Positions 54,990 through 64,000 of a stretch of DNA of 64,000 nt are shown in pieces. Location of the stretch: assembly GCA_964036045.1 (NCBI GenBank), contig OZ038395.1, positions 3,684,410 through 3,748,409 of the forward strand, given 5' to 3'. A program made the translations under genes and the position numbers. The first letter of the stretch is position 1. Each line of letters opens with the position of its first letter. Source of the stretch: Eutreptiella sp. 'Long Island Sound 2002'. Its lineage: Eukaryota > Euglenozoa > Euglenophyceae > Eutreptiales > Eutreptiaceae. Below the pieces are notes generated by a model that worked only from the letters and a program-made list of their open reading frames with translations, was not told where the DNA came from and searched no databases.

Positions 54990-57900
54990 GGGGTAGAACT
55001 TACGTATTGACTTGGACGCAGGCATCATTACGCGTAAACACAGACAGAGAAGGTGCACCGTGCAGAGGAAATATTTGCACCGCCCCTGCCCCGTTGGGGC
55101 CCCGTGCGGCACCTTTCGGCAAACACCCCAGGGCCTAGTCATGGTTCACCGTAACGCCATACCCGATGTCGGTAATGTGCCAGAAACCAAATCCATGCGG
55201 AGAAGGCCCACAACGCGTGCTATCACAAGCCTACCAGTGGTGCCCATGTTGCAGTGGTGCAGATAACCGGGGGGGCAGCTGACCCCCCCCCCCCCTGGGT
55301 CAGAGTAACACAACAGACCTTCTGCCCGTCGCCAGATTTGTATAGAATCTCTCAGAGCCATCAAAGTAGGGTCAGTGGTCGACCTCTGAAGCTTGGACGA
55401 GTGACCGCCCGTGGTTGGACCGCCGTTGCACCGGTGGCTGTGGGCCGTGCTCTGACGGTAGTCGATGGTCAACCGACAAGCATTTGGGGGGGGGGGCACA
55501 AGCCGAGGACCAGCTACTGGGCCCAAAATGAAAACAAAACAACAACAACAGCGACCACAAAACCCAGCACACACGGACACACGACGCATCACGCCCGCGC
55601 ATACGCCACAAAGAAACCGCCAGTGGGCCAACCATCCTCAGCATTCACAGTGGGGCTCACCCGTAAAAAAGCACACTTCAAATTCTGGGTCAAGCTGGGG
55701 TGTTCCCGGCGATATACCCAAATAGTGCCAAAATGGCACTTGGCTAGTCAACTGGCTGGACCTGATTTTTTCAACACGCGCGCGCGGCGCGACGCGCAAA
55801 AAACTCTCCATTATCGCCGGGAGCGAATCTGGGTGGATTCGGCTTGCTGACAAATGGGTAAAAAAGCACACCCATGCTCAGTACTTAAGGTGACGAACCT
55901 TGGACCACTCTCGTGGTCCCAAACCAGCACCACAGGGGACGTTGGACATTCCATTGTGTCTCTCTATTGTGTCACTCTGTTGTGCCACTCTGTTGTGTCA
56001 CCCTCCCGGGCCTTGGAAACAGAAATCCACGAGATCCATTCCCGACATTGCCAGGGGCACAGCGGTAGTGCCCGCCAACAAACCGCAGCGTGCACAGACA
56101 GCATTCGTGGCTGCAGTCGTACATTCCCGTGGGGGCTGTGGGGCCCCACCGTTGAAGACTTCCTTGCTTTCACGCCGGCATGGTCTGGTTGAAAACACGC
56201 GCGTGTTGGGTGGCCTCTGACAAACCCCCGGGACCCTTGGGCTATTGTTGGGTGATCATTTGGTGACAATGGGAGTACCCCCCCCCCCCTTGTATAAGCT
56301 ACGCAAAAGTCCCAAATTAATACGGTCCCTACGCCTACTGTAGCTTGGACAAGGCCGTAGATGCCCTGGTTCAAAAAGAGAAGATTGCATGGTGAGCTGG
56401 TGCAAGAAAGGGGAATATAATGCACAAATATCTCCAAAATCAGAGCTATGTGGGTTCAAGTGGGCAAACACTCACGACAAATGTGTCCATGACTCTATGT
56501 AGCTGGCAAATTTGTCACCAAACCCATCTCTTATGTGGCTGCACTACATTTGGTACCGAATCAAATTAGGTCCCAAATTAATACGGTCCCTACGCCTACT
56601 GTAGCTTGGACAAGGCCGTAGCTTATACAAGGTGGGGGGGTAGTATAAGGCCATGGGGAACGCCTTATGCACACACCCCTGCCGCGTCAGTGCGCGACAG
56701 CCCCCCACCCCCTTCCCCGTGCGCGGGATAGCTGCCAAGTGCTGGCCATTCCCCCTCCAGGCCACCGTCACTGGACACCTCAACGATATGCATGAACACC
56801 AGGACGACAGGTTGAGGAAAAGCACATTTTTGAGGTGTGAGATATCACATGCCGCCGCATGAGGGACGTCGTGGGACCTGCAGACGAGGTGTGAGAACAG
56901 TCATCACTGGCCCACCCTTTGGCATTTGACTTCGCGTGCTGGACCCCTGTACCCTCCCCCCAACACCATGTTGTCCCCCATCCCCCCGGGGTGGGAGGGG
57001 TTTCGTTAGCGGGGGGGGGGGGGGGTCGATAGAGCCCTCTGGCTAACCCACCCCCCAAAAAAAGGAATTGACGGCCCCCCAAAAATACTACCGAGACTGA
57101 TCCCTGGGCCCGGAGGTGAACCGAACACAAAATTCGACAAAAAAAAAATGAAAATTGGATTTTTGGAATCAGCGTGTCGAGGGGGTTCAGAAAAGTCGTC
57201 ACTTGCCATGTATTTGGTGCAAAAAAAAAAAAGGCCATTTTCAATGCTCAAAAAAATTCTATTGCCTTCGGCAAGTCCACCTCGCATAGAATCTACCCCG
57301 AGCAACACACACCCAAAATAGGGTGGAAACTACATAAATGCGGGCTAAAACATGCTTTACATACCTTGGATGATCATTTTAGGTGATCATGGTACCAAAG
57401 AAACAAGCTGGTCGTTGCGCAGGGGGGAGGGGGGGCATCGGGCCCCATTTCATGCCCTTGCAAAGGTATGGTATGGTATGCAGGCAGTGGTACACAAGAA
57501 GCCATGCCTCGGGCAAGGAGCCATGAATCAGTCAAGTGAATCGCTCAAGCTCAACTGAGGGGACGAATTACCATTTTGGATCCCTGTTTCAGCGTCAAGG
57601 GGAGGCTGTGAAGCGACGGACACTTAGCTACCGATATATCCCCCGTGACACAGGCTGTGCGGTCATCGCTCTTGCCAGTTCAATCCAAACCAGTGCTCAA
57701 TGTCAGCGTCAAGGGAGGGGGGGGGGTACAGACTGGCCCTTTGATGGTGCAACAAACATTCAATGCATGTGCTGAGGCCAGGGAGGGGGGCATTGTGTTG
57801 GGCAGTGAGAATGGTAACAGCGTGTCAATTTGATCACTCAACTCGAGAAGAAAAACGATTTAGTGGCCTGAGCCATAATGGGCCTTTGCTTGAACGCCTG
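54990..57900. other. No firm gene; MITE and homopolymers
   Basis: Apart from the element at 56281-56638 this contains C or G runs (55285-55296, 55487-55496, 57011-57026), two poly-A runs (57141-57150 and 57221-57232) and only short incoherent frames. Confidence 0.3.
56281..56638. mobile_element. C-tract-ended MITE with internal direct repeat
   Basis: It has inverted ends CCTTGTATAAGCTACG after a C run (56281-56307) and CGTAGCTTATACAAGG before a G run (56615-56638), with TA immediately outside both. A ~50-bp phrase starting CCCAAATTAATACGGTCCCT occurs at 56312 and again at 56573, the second copy forming the right end. This suggests nested or internally deleted copies. Confidence 0.65.
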
Positions 57901-57904
57901 AACT

Positions 57905-58910
57905 GTGAAACGCCCTTGGCCGTGGACCTATGAATTCGCGGTGGGATCTGCAGATCGCTTGAAAGTCTGGCTGCACAAAGGCTCAGAGCAGGCTGCCGAG
58001 CCATCTGCTCTTATTCTTGATGAGATCCTTCCTCTACGTAATGCTACAACACGAAGCAATGCCGCATATTCTGTCATCTTCATGTGCTTCAAAATGGACT
58101 TCCTTGCTTTGTCCCCTACACTGGAAACAACAGCACAACACCGTACAGTGCTCAGAAAACTCGAAAGAAGAATGGCTAGACATGCGTCTGCAGGTCGCCT
58201 TCACGTTTGAGAAGCCCCTGCGATCGCCACAATGGAGGAAGCGGAGTGGCGCCAAGGGATGGCCGTGCACGCTGCCGCAGCGGCCGCAGCTACAGCAGCG
58301 GTTGCCGTTCGCGAAGCGGACACGGTGCGAGTAGCTGCTGCATGTGACGCTGAAGCAGCCCGCGTGAGGCGAGAAGCGGAGGAGGCCATCACCAACAAGG
58401 AAACTGAAGTGAAGGCGTTCGAGGAGGCCGTTGCTCAGGAGAGGGCCAAGGAGGAGGCGGAGGAAAGAGCTCACAAGGAGGCCTTAGCGCTGGCCAAGGA
58501 AGAGGAAGCCAAGGCCGTGGCGATCAATGAGATGAGAAGCAGGATCGCCGAGGAGACGTCCAAGACTGAAGCCGAGCTGGAGGGTCTTGGAAGCGGAGAA
58601 GGCCCAAAGGAAGAAGGCCGGAGCCACCGCAAGGGCCATGGAGGAGGCAAAGAAGAAGTTGAGCGCCGCCACCCCCGTGGGAGGCTCCAGAGTGGAGACC
58701 ATGCGAAGCTTCTTCGAGGGTGTGCCCAAGCACATGAAGATCGACTTGGGAGCGGAGGACCCTCGGAGCAGCGAGGAGGAGGCGCCCCGCCACCGACGCG
58801 CACGGAAGGGAAGGACCCCGGAAAGGGCCCGGAGCGCCCGTGATGTACCCCATCATGACTCCGACCCCTTCGTGACGTGCAGCGACCGGGACTTGGGGGT
58901 ACGAACCTGA
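57905..58910 (+). CDS. Coiled-coil protein, interrupted frame
   Basis: From ATG at 58232 the frame is an Ala/Glu/Lys/Arg-rich coiled coil (AVAVREADTVRVAAACDAEA, then many EEAxxR heptads) for about 115 residues. Near 58583, in GGAGGGTCTT, the coiled coil leaves this frame and continues one register over (EAEKAQRKKAGATARAMEEA), followed by SFFEGVPKHMKIDLG and an Arg-rich end at 58910. One extra G in the run would explain it. A preceding frame, 57905-58210, is in register with 58232 and separated by a TGA, so it may be the N-terminal part. The role is unknown. Confidence 0.45.
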
Positions 58911-59804
58911 CATTACGGGCCGACGGGGACCCCAAAAACGGGCAAAAAGTTTCACTGTTGGCCTCCCTGGCCAACAGTGAAACTCACAGAAAAATTCAAT
59001 TTCCCAAAACCCCAGTGTGGGGCTCATATTTCATATTCTTTCACTGTCAACAGTGAAACTCCTACTGATGTGGAAGCATTGAGGTGTGGCAGACCGTATC
59101 CCCAGACCCCCCCGCGCCCCCTTCCATGCAGTCTGCGGTGGTGGACTGCAGTCATACACGAACAACTTCCCCCTGTGACAAAGACGTGTATGTAAACATG
59201 CAACACAAAACAGAGGCACGGTACGTGTACACACGGTGTCGCTGCATGTGTTGTAAAACTGTATTTCTGATGCAACACTCTGGAACGGGCAAATCACACC
59301 AGCATGGGAGACACTTTCACTGTTAACAGTGAAACACATCTTTATAATGCACTTTGAGGTGCAACCTGGAAAAAGCAGATAGAAAATTAAAAAAAAAATA
59401 GCACGTAGAAAATAAAAACTTTGTGCCTGCTTTCAACTGCGAGCAGTCGGCACATACATAGTGCGGGTGATGCAACAACAGCCCAAGACAGCGGGTGGAG
59501 GGCAAAATTTATGGCTTATAACCGAGTGTTGTTGTCTGTTGGAAAACAAAAGCTGAAATGAGGGCAGTGCACTGCCCAATGAAACAGTATATCATCACAG
59601 AGCAGAACAACGAATGATGGTCTCAAGCATTTCGGCCACAGAGGCCATGGTGGCAGTGTGTTTCACTGTTGACAGTGAAACCCAGTGCAGCAGTGAACAG
59701 TACAATGTGATGACCCAGCAGACCACCAAGTGTTTACGGGACAACAACAGTACAAACAGAAGCAGTTCTCAAAAAAGCACAACTGACAGGTCCTCCCATT
59801 CAGC

Positions 59805-60008
59805 CTATTGCTTTGCACTGCGGGTCCTCCGGGAAGCGTGCTGAAGCTGAGCCACACTGGGGATGGTCACGGCCGGGGCTTTGGGTTTGCGTTTCAGCCC
59901 TAGGGCTCTTCGTCCACTAGGTCCCACGTTGTTGGCAGCCTCGATCTGCGCTGCAATTGCCTGCTGCTGGCCCTTGTCAATATTGAGTTTAGGTACAAAG
60001 ACAGTGTT
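59805..60008 (-). CDS. Exon with PKLNID motif and basic tail
   Basis: The open frame has no ATG and is probably a last exon. FVPKLNIDKGQQQAIAAQIE is followed by a Lys/Arg-rich segment (GRRALGLKRKPKAPA) and an Arg-rich end (HASRRTRSAKQ) at 59805. The basic C-terminus resembles that of the spliced gene at 31717-34043. A half palindrome at 60006 marks its upstream edge. Confidence 0.4.
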   Translation of the reverse strand, partial: NTVFVPKLNIDKGQQQAIAAQIEAANNVGPSGRRALGLKRKPKAPAVTIPSVAQLQHASRRTRSAKQ

Positions 60009-60375
60009 TCACTGTGGAGGCATTGCCAAACAGGGCCAGAAAATGACAAGGAAAAAGGAAACCTCGGCCCAAGAAAGCGGCTGAGAACATTTTTCCTTTG
60101 GATATATTCATGTACCTGCCGGATAGAAACTGGGAAGAGGCTAGTGCGTTGGAATGCAGCCTGAGGTAAGTAAACAGCTTAGCATCAAAGCAGAGAGCTT
60201 GGGTAAGAGAGAAGTGGTAAGAAAAAACTCAGCTCTGCTTTCATGCCGTGTGCAAAAACACATTAGGGTTGCATGGTGTTTCACTGTTAACAGTGAAAGT
60301 GCACTGCAACGAACTAGCCGAAAGGCAGACGGTGCTACGAGGACAAGCCTTGGCCTAAACATGGTGGTAGAATCA

Positions 60376-60735
60376 TTAGAAGTGCAGCCACTCGTAGCGC
60401 CACACGTAGTAGCCATTGTACCACACTACCTCAGGTACTTGTACCGGACGCATCAAAAATCGGTCCGCCGTCATGTAGGTGGGTTGTAGTGCCTCATGGG
60501 GCATGTCGATGACAATGGACACCCCGCTCATACTGATATCGAAAGAGATATTGGGATGGTACCCAACACATTGAATTGTGGTGACACGCTCACTTTGATT
60601 GATAGTGAGCACACCGGGAGGCAATTGCCGGCCCTGTCCCTCTGGTCCGTGTCCTCGTCGTGGCCCCCGACCTTGTCCCGGTCCTTGAGGTACTTGAGGT
60701 ACGGCAGGTGCGCCCGGAGGTGAAGCAGGATACAT
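60376..60735 (-). CDS. 119-residue unknown protein in the second palindrome locus
   Basis: ATG at 60735 starts a Pro/Gly/Arg-rich N-terminus (about 45 residues), followed by a compact hydrophobic part (TTIQCVGYHPNISFDISMSG, VVWYNGYYVWRYEWLHF at the end). It stops about 75 bases before a palindrome (60279-60298). The N-terminal basic linker and the Trp/Tyr-rich end could suit a nucleic-acid-binding or structural role. I do not recognise it. Confidence 0.45.
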   Translation of the reverse strand: MYPASPPGAPAVPQVPQGPGQGRGPRRGHGPEGQGRQLPPGVLTINQSERVTTIQCVGYHPNISFDISMSGVSIVIDMPHEALQPTYMTADRFLMRPVQVPEVVWYNGYYVWRYEWLHF

Positions 60736-61384
60736 AGTGTGGAAGATGACAGCCCTTTGTTATACAAAAGAAAAACAATAGTAATGGGCAAAACGTGAGT
60801 TTGAGTGTATCAGACTTTTGTTACAATTTGGGTGTGTGGGTGGGTTCAAGCCAACAAGAACCTGGTCCTCAAGCAACCCCACAATGACCCCCCCCCCCCC
60901 CCCCCCGGCCTCCCCATCGTTAAGCAAATGGCTGGTTGAGAGCATTGTGTTTGCAAATGTCTTCTGAGATCCACTGGCCCCATGCTCCTCTCCTCTAAGT
61001 CAGTGTGTTCAGCCCAACCCAGACCCTCCGATGTGCTATGGGATGTCATTTGCATTTGCCTTTGCGAGGGGACTCATGCATGTGAATACAGAAGTAGGTA
61101 GTTTCGCTGTCAACGGCGAAACTACCTGCATCTGTTGACTACAACGGGGAGTTTCTGTGGTTTAGCAATTGTGTGCCTGTACAATGTTTGCATGTTCCAA
61201 CATGTAGAGCAGACCATGCATCCTAATATAGACGCAGTTAGCTTCACTGTCAACGGTGAAACTACTTGCAGCCGGTGACTATAACAGGGAGTTCCTGTGT
61301 GCTTTCCAATGTGTGCCTGTAAAATTATTGCTAATGGGATGTTTGGCCGTTACTTAGCACGGAGTTTCACTGTCAACAGTGAAA

Positions 61385-61594
61385 CTACTTGATCATGTTC
61401 TGCTTTGTCACCTGTTTCTCTACTTGTTCTGGCTGCAGAGAGGCTGCAATGGCCCACACTGATGCATCCACATTTAGTTTGCGGGGCTTTTGCTCGGGGG
61501 GTATGCAACTTGTGCACCTTGCTTGACCGTGGTGACGCCTACCAAGATGGAAATTCATTAGCACTGCACAAACCTGACGAGTGAGGGACCCCAT
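61385..61594 (-). CDS. Small protein or exon with PRKLNVD motif
   Basis: The last ~40 residues are protein-like: PPEQKPRKLNVDASVWAIAA, then SLQPEQVEKQVTKQ. The TAG stop is followed directly by a palindrome copy (61365-61384). The PRKLNVD...AIAA pattern recurs in the frame at 59805-60008, which suggests two related products in the same element. Confidence 0.4.
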   Translation of the reverse strand: MGSLTRQVCAVLMNFHLGRRHHGQARCTSCIPPEQKPRKLNVDASVWAIAASLQPEQVEKQVTKQNMIK

Positions 61595-61879
61595 ACTGCA
61601 CCACTAAACAACAATGTAAGTATCGAGAATTGATGATTGCTAAGTGTGACACCATGAAAAGCGGTGTATGGATTTTGGAGACGGGTGGTATAGGGTAAAC
61701 ACAAGCCATTTAGTCTTATTGGGCAAATGAAACTCATGCAAATGAAATGAGATGCCCCTGACAACAAGGTGAGTGGATTTATGTGCAGTCACAATTTGAC
61801 CGTTGACAGTGAAACCCCCCCATAAAAGGGCCTTAGAACGGCCAATTTTGTCCAATTTCGCTTGCTTTTTCGGTACTTT

Positions 61880-62173
61880 TCACCAACCACGTTTCTCCAT
61901 AGTACCGTATGGAATGGCATTCATCACGCAATTGCACTTTGTTGCACAGGGTACAGAAATGGTGGAGAGTGGTGCAACATAAAGAGGTAAGGCACATGTA
62001 GCGGCGCCAAATGACAGTGGTACTGATGTACGAAAAGGGGAATCATGGCCGTAAATCCTTAGAGAACGGGCTAGGCAAAGCACAAGATGGCATTCACTAC
62101 ACAGTTCTTCATTTGACTTGGTGGTTGTAAGGTCCGTTGTCACAGGTGACCCGCGTGGAATTGCAAGTCAGGA
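61880..62173 (-). CDS. Unknown exon or small protein in the second palindrome locus
   Basis: The open frame has no ATG at its start. It reads NEELCSECHLVLCLARSLRI, then hydrophobic beta-like segments (PLSFGAATCALPLYVAPLST), and stops at 61880, with six Cys in all. It lies in a palindrome-free gap. It is probably an exon; the family is unknown. Confidence 0.4.
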
Positions 62174-63445
62174 CCGGTAGCCCCCCGTGACAACGAACCC
62201 CTGGCCGCCAGCCATCAGGTTTGTTTAACAGCATGCATGCCTGACCACGTCCTGTCTTGTTGTTTGTTGTGACCGGCGGGGGACGGACCAGGTAAGCAGG
62301 CGCTCATAAGCGGACAGTTGTGTGGACAGCCCCCCCTATCCTGGCAACAGTTTCACTTTCAACACTGAAACTGTTGGACACCTCTTACTACCACGGTTTT
62401 ATCCGAGCACCCACGCAGACCACAGCATCACTAGTAGTTTCACTGTCAACAGTGAAACTACTTCCGGTCATCGAGTGAGTACACATGGTTCCTGTAGTTA
62501 TGTGTCCCTATGCTTTCTTGTTGTTGTGTTGGGTGGGGGGACAGTGAGGTGCTAGGTGAGGATCTTATCCCCCCAAATGCGCCCGCATTCACTCTGTTGT
62601 CCACCTGCCTTTCACGTGGGAGGCATGCACAGCACTAGATCACACAGACGTTCACTGTCCAAAGTGAAACCACTTGCAGCCACTTCGTCTTAGCACCACG
62701 TGTTGTATTTCACCCTCTGTACAAGTTCTACGATTTTGCTATTCTGCTGACTGACACCTTTTCACAATTGAGTTTCACTTTCAACAGTGAAACCATTGGT
62801 TGCCGTCTGCTCGTCCTGTCTGTATGTGACCAGAAGATTCCTATACCCCATTTCTGGTTCTGGCTTTTTGTAGCCTGCCCCCCGCCCCCCCCCCCGAAAA
62901 AAAAAGAAAATTCGCTCTTTTTAGCGCTATATTTTTCGGAACCGGGTACCACTGCCATACCTATAGCATTATGACAAGTAGTTTCACTGTTAACAGTGAA
63001 ACTACTTGAAGCTAGATACCATACTTACCGCACTATGGCAAGCAATTTCACTGTTAATAGTGAAACTACCTGAAGCCACTTTCAGGCATTGACTGTTCCC
63101 GGGAGGTTTTGTAGTTTGCTGCCTATGCAAATACGGGTACTTTGACCGTTGACACTTTTTGAGAACGGGGTTTCACTGTCAACAGTGAAACCACTAGTTG
63201 CCTGGTGTTTGTCTTACCTGTCTGGAAACTTCCCGTGATACCTCAGAAACTACCGGTACAGAGCAGGAGGAAGGAAGTAGGTGGACACATAAGTACCAAG
63301 TGCCCACTTGCTTCGGGTAGTTTTACTGTTAACAGTGAAACTTCTTGTAATAATGCAGTGGGTATGTTTGGTATGGGAGTTTCACTGTTAACAGTGAAAC
63401 TCCTTGCCATAATGTGTTGAGTATGCGTTGACTGTAGTACAAGGT

Positions 63446-63515
63446 GGGACCGTGGTCTAGTGGTCAAATGACACGCTATAGGGTTATCACCGTCACAAGT
63501 TCGAATCCCTCTGGG
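63446..63515 (+). other. tRNA-like sequence with pol III boxes
   Basis: GTGGTCTAGTGGTC (63450) matches a tRNA A box and AAGTTCGAATCCC (63498) a B box, at tRNA-like spacing. The bases beside the TTCGAAT loop do not pair into a T stem and the acceptor ends do not match, so it is not a working tRNA. It could be a tRNA-derived SINE head or pseudogene. Confidence 0.4.
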
Positions 63516-64000
63516 CTGCAGACCGGGCCACCGCCTCTTTTTGGGGCCGGCAGCAACATAAGAAACTAACTACGTGTGTATGCATAGCGGGTGCCCAACA
63601 GTGTATTAGCAATATGTGCCTCACTAGCGGGGGACAAGTCCTGGGATGCTGTTTCACTGTCAACCGTGAAGAAGGTGATTATAATGCAGAATAAACCGCA
63701 ACGAAACGAAACGGCAACAGCTACAACCCTGTCTATAGAATGGAAGTGTCGGAGGAACACTAAGTGGCCATGAAGGTAAAGGTAATGTTAAGGATGGAAG
63801 GGTAATGCCAGCAGATATAAACTCACGTATTTTCAAGAGTTACAACAAATTTCAACGTGAAATCCCACTTTTACAATGATAAGAATACATTGGTATAGGG
63901 TACAACACGCAGTGAGTGCGCTGTGCGGAAAAAACAGTGGGCAAACAGCCACTGTCCGCCGTGGGACAAGGGCCATAGTTTCCCATACTGTGGTGTCAAT

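Larger units (their letters stand above)
58949..63671. repeat. Array of ~20 palindromes, TTTCACTGTTAACAGTGAAA family
   Basis: Copies start at 58949 (extended 35-bp stem with a TCCCT loop), 59039, 59315, 59661, 60279, 61102, 61242, 61365, 61795, 62351, 62438, 62651, 62773, 62982, 63046, 63171, 63321, 63380 and 63652. Half copies lie at 60006 and 63141. The centre varies (GTTAAC, GTCAAC, GTTGAC), but paired arms co-vary in places: the copy at 61102 has CGCTG matched by CGGCG. At 62975-63008 the dyad extends to 34 bp with CAAGTAG arms. Gaps without palindromes (59680-60279, 60300-61100, 61385-61795, 61815-62350) coincide with the protein-like minus-strand frames. The array runs to the right edge of the window. 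Confidence 0.9.
58949..64000 (-). mobile_element. Second palindrome-punctuated element, truncated by window end
   Basis: It shares the layout of 30930-37468: short minus-strand coding blocks separated by copies of one palindrome, with a clear left limit where the array begins after an unrelated plus-strand gene. I could not find terminal inverted repeats or a target duplication because the right end is outside the window. The palindrome sequence is unrelated to that of the first element, so it would be a different family with the same design. Confidence 0.5.

Noticed and set aside
63446-63515. Functional tRNA gene
   Set aside because: The T stem and acceptor stem do not pair despite good A and B boxes.

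Overview
The window is nuclear DNA of a eukaryote. Genes have GT-AG introns, DNA and LTR transposons of several classes are present, long homopolymeric C/G tracts and satellites are common, and one recognisable cellular gene is an exostosin-like glycosyltransferase. A unicellular alga is the most likely source. That is an inference from the style of the Ty3/gypsy-like Pol, the short introns and the C-tract-ended MITEs; no organelle, rRNA or species marker is present. Most of the 64 kb is mobile or repetitive DNA, and real host genes are few.

Layout. 1-1790 is a very GC-rich stretch with no supportable gene. 1799-7669 is a broken, truncated Ty3/gypsy-like element on the minus strand whose Pol carries a DNA-adenine-methyltransferase-like NPPF motif between protease and reverse transcriptase. 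9748-12647 is a young non-autonomous LTR retrotransposon with two 949-bp LTRs, a primer-binding-site candidate, a polypurine tract and a 4-bp target duplication. 12.65-22.9 kb is mostly non-coding, with a multi-exon minus-strand gene at 17.3-18.4 kb and a 24-bp minisatellite. 22885-25992 is a two-exon GT47 gene. 26835-42363 is bounded by two near-identical hAT-like MITEs whose 8-bp target duplications are exchanged between the copies, so the DNA between them looks circularly permuted. 43.9-47.2 kb is a 175/166-bp satellite with a 1548-bp higher-order repeat, 49.0-53.6 kb is a 2.1-kb tandem repeat, and 53.7-55.0 kb and 57.9-58.9 kb hold unknown genes.

The most unusual content is a set of palindrome-punctuated elements. 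At 30930-37468 a 6539-bp element has 25-bp perfect terminal inverted repeats and a TTTAA duplication. It encodes a 738-residue protein and a second, spliced gene, and it carries 13 full or nearly full copies of the 20-bp palindrome CTGGCCGAAATTTCGGCCAG. Copies sit in ~70-bp-spaced clusters near both ends and ahead of each gene, and singly inside introns. It is inserted in a 99-bp tandem array, itself inside a MULE-like element (30145-38070, 10-bp duplication), inside the permuted segment. A second locus at 58949-63671, running toward the right edge, has about 20 copies of an unrelated palindrome, TTTCACTGTTAACAGTGAAA, between short minus-strand reading frames. A possible third, weaker locus is at 17.3-18.4 kb.

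How it fits together: the palindromes are best read as binding sites for an element-encoded dimeric protein (transposase or repressor). This is inference. No known transposase family was recognised in the 738-residue protein.
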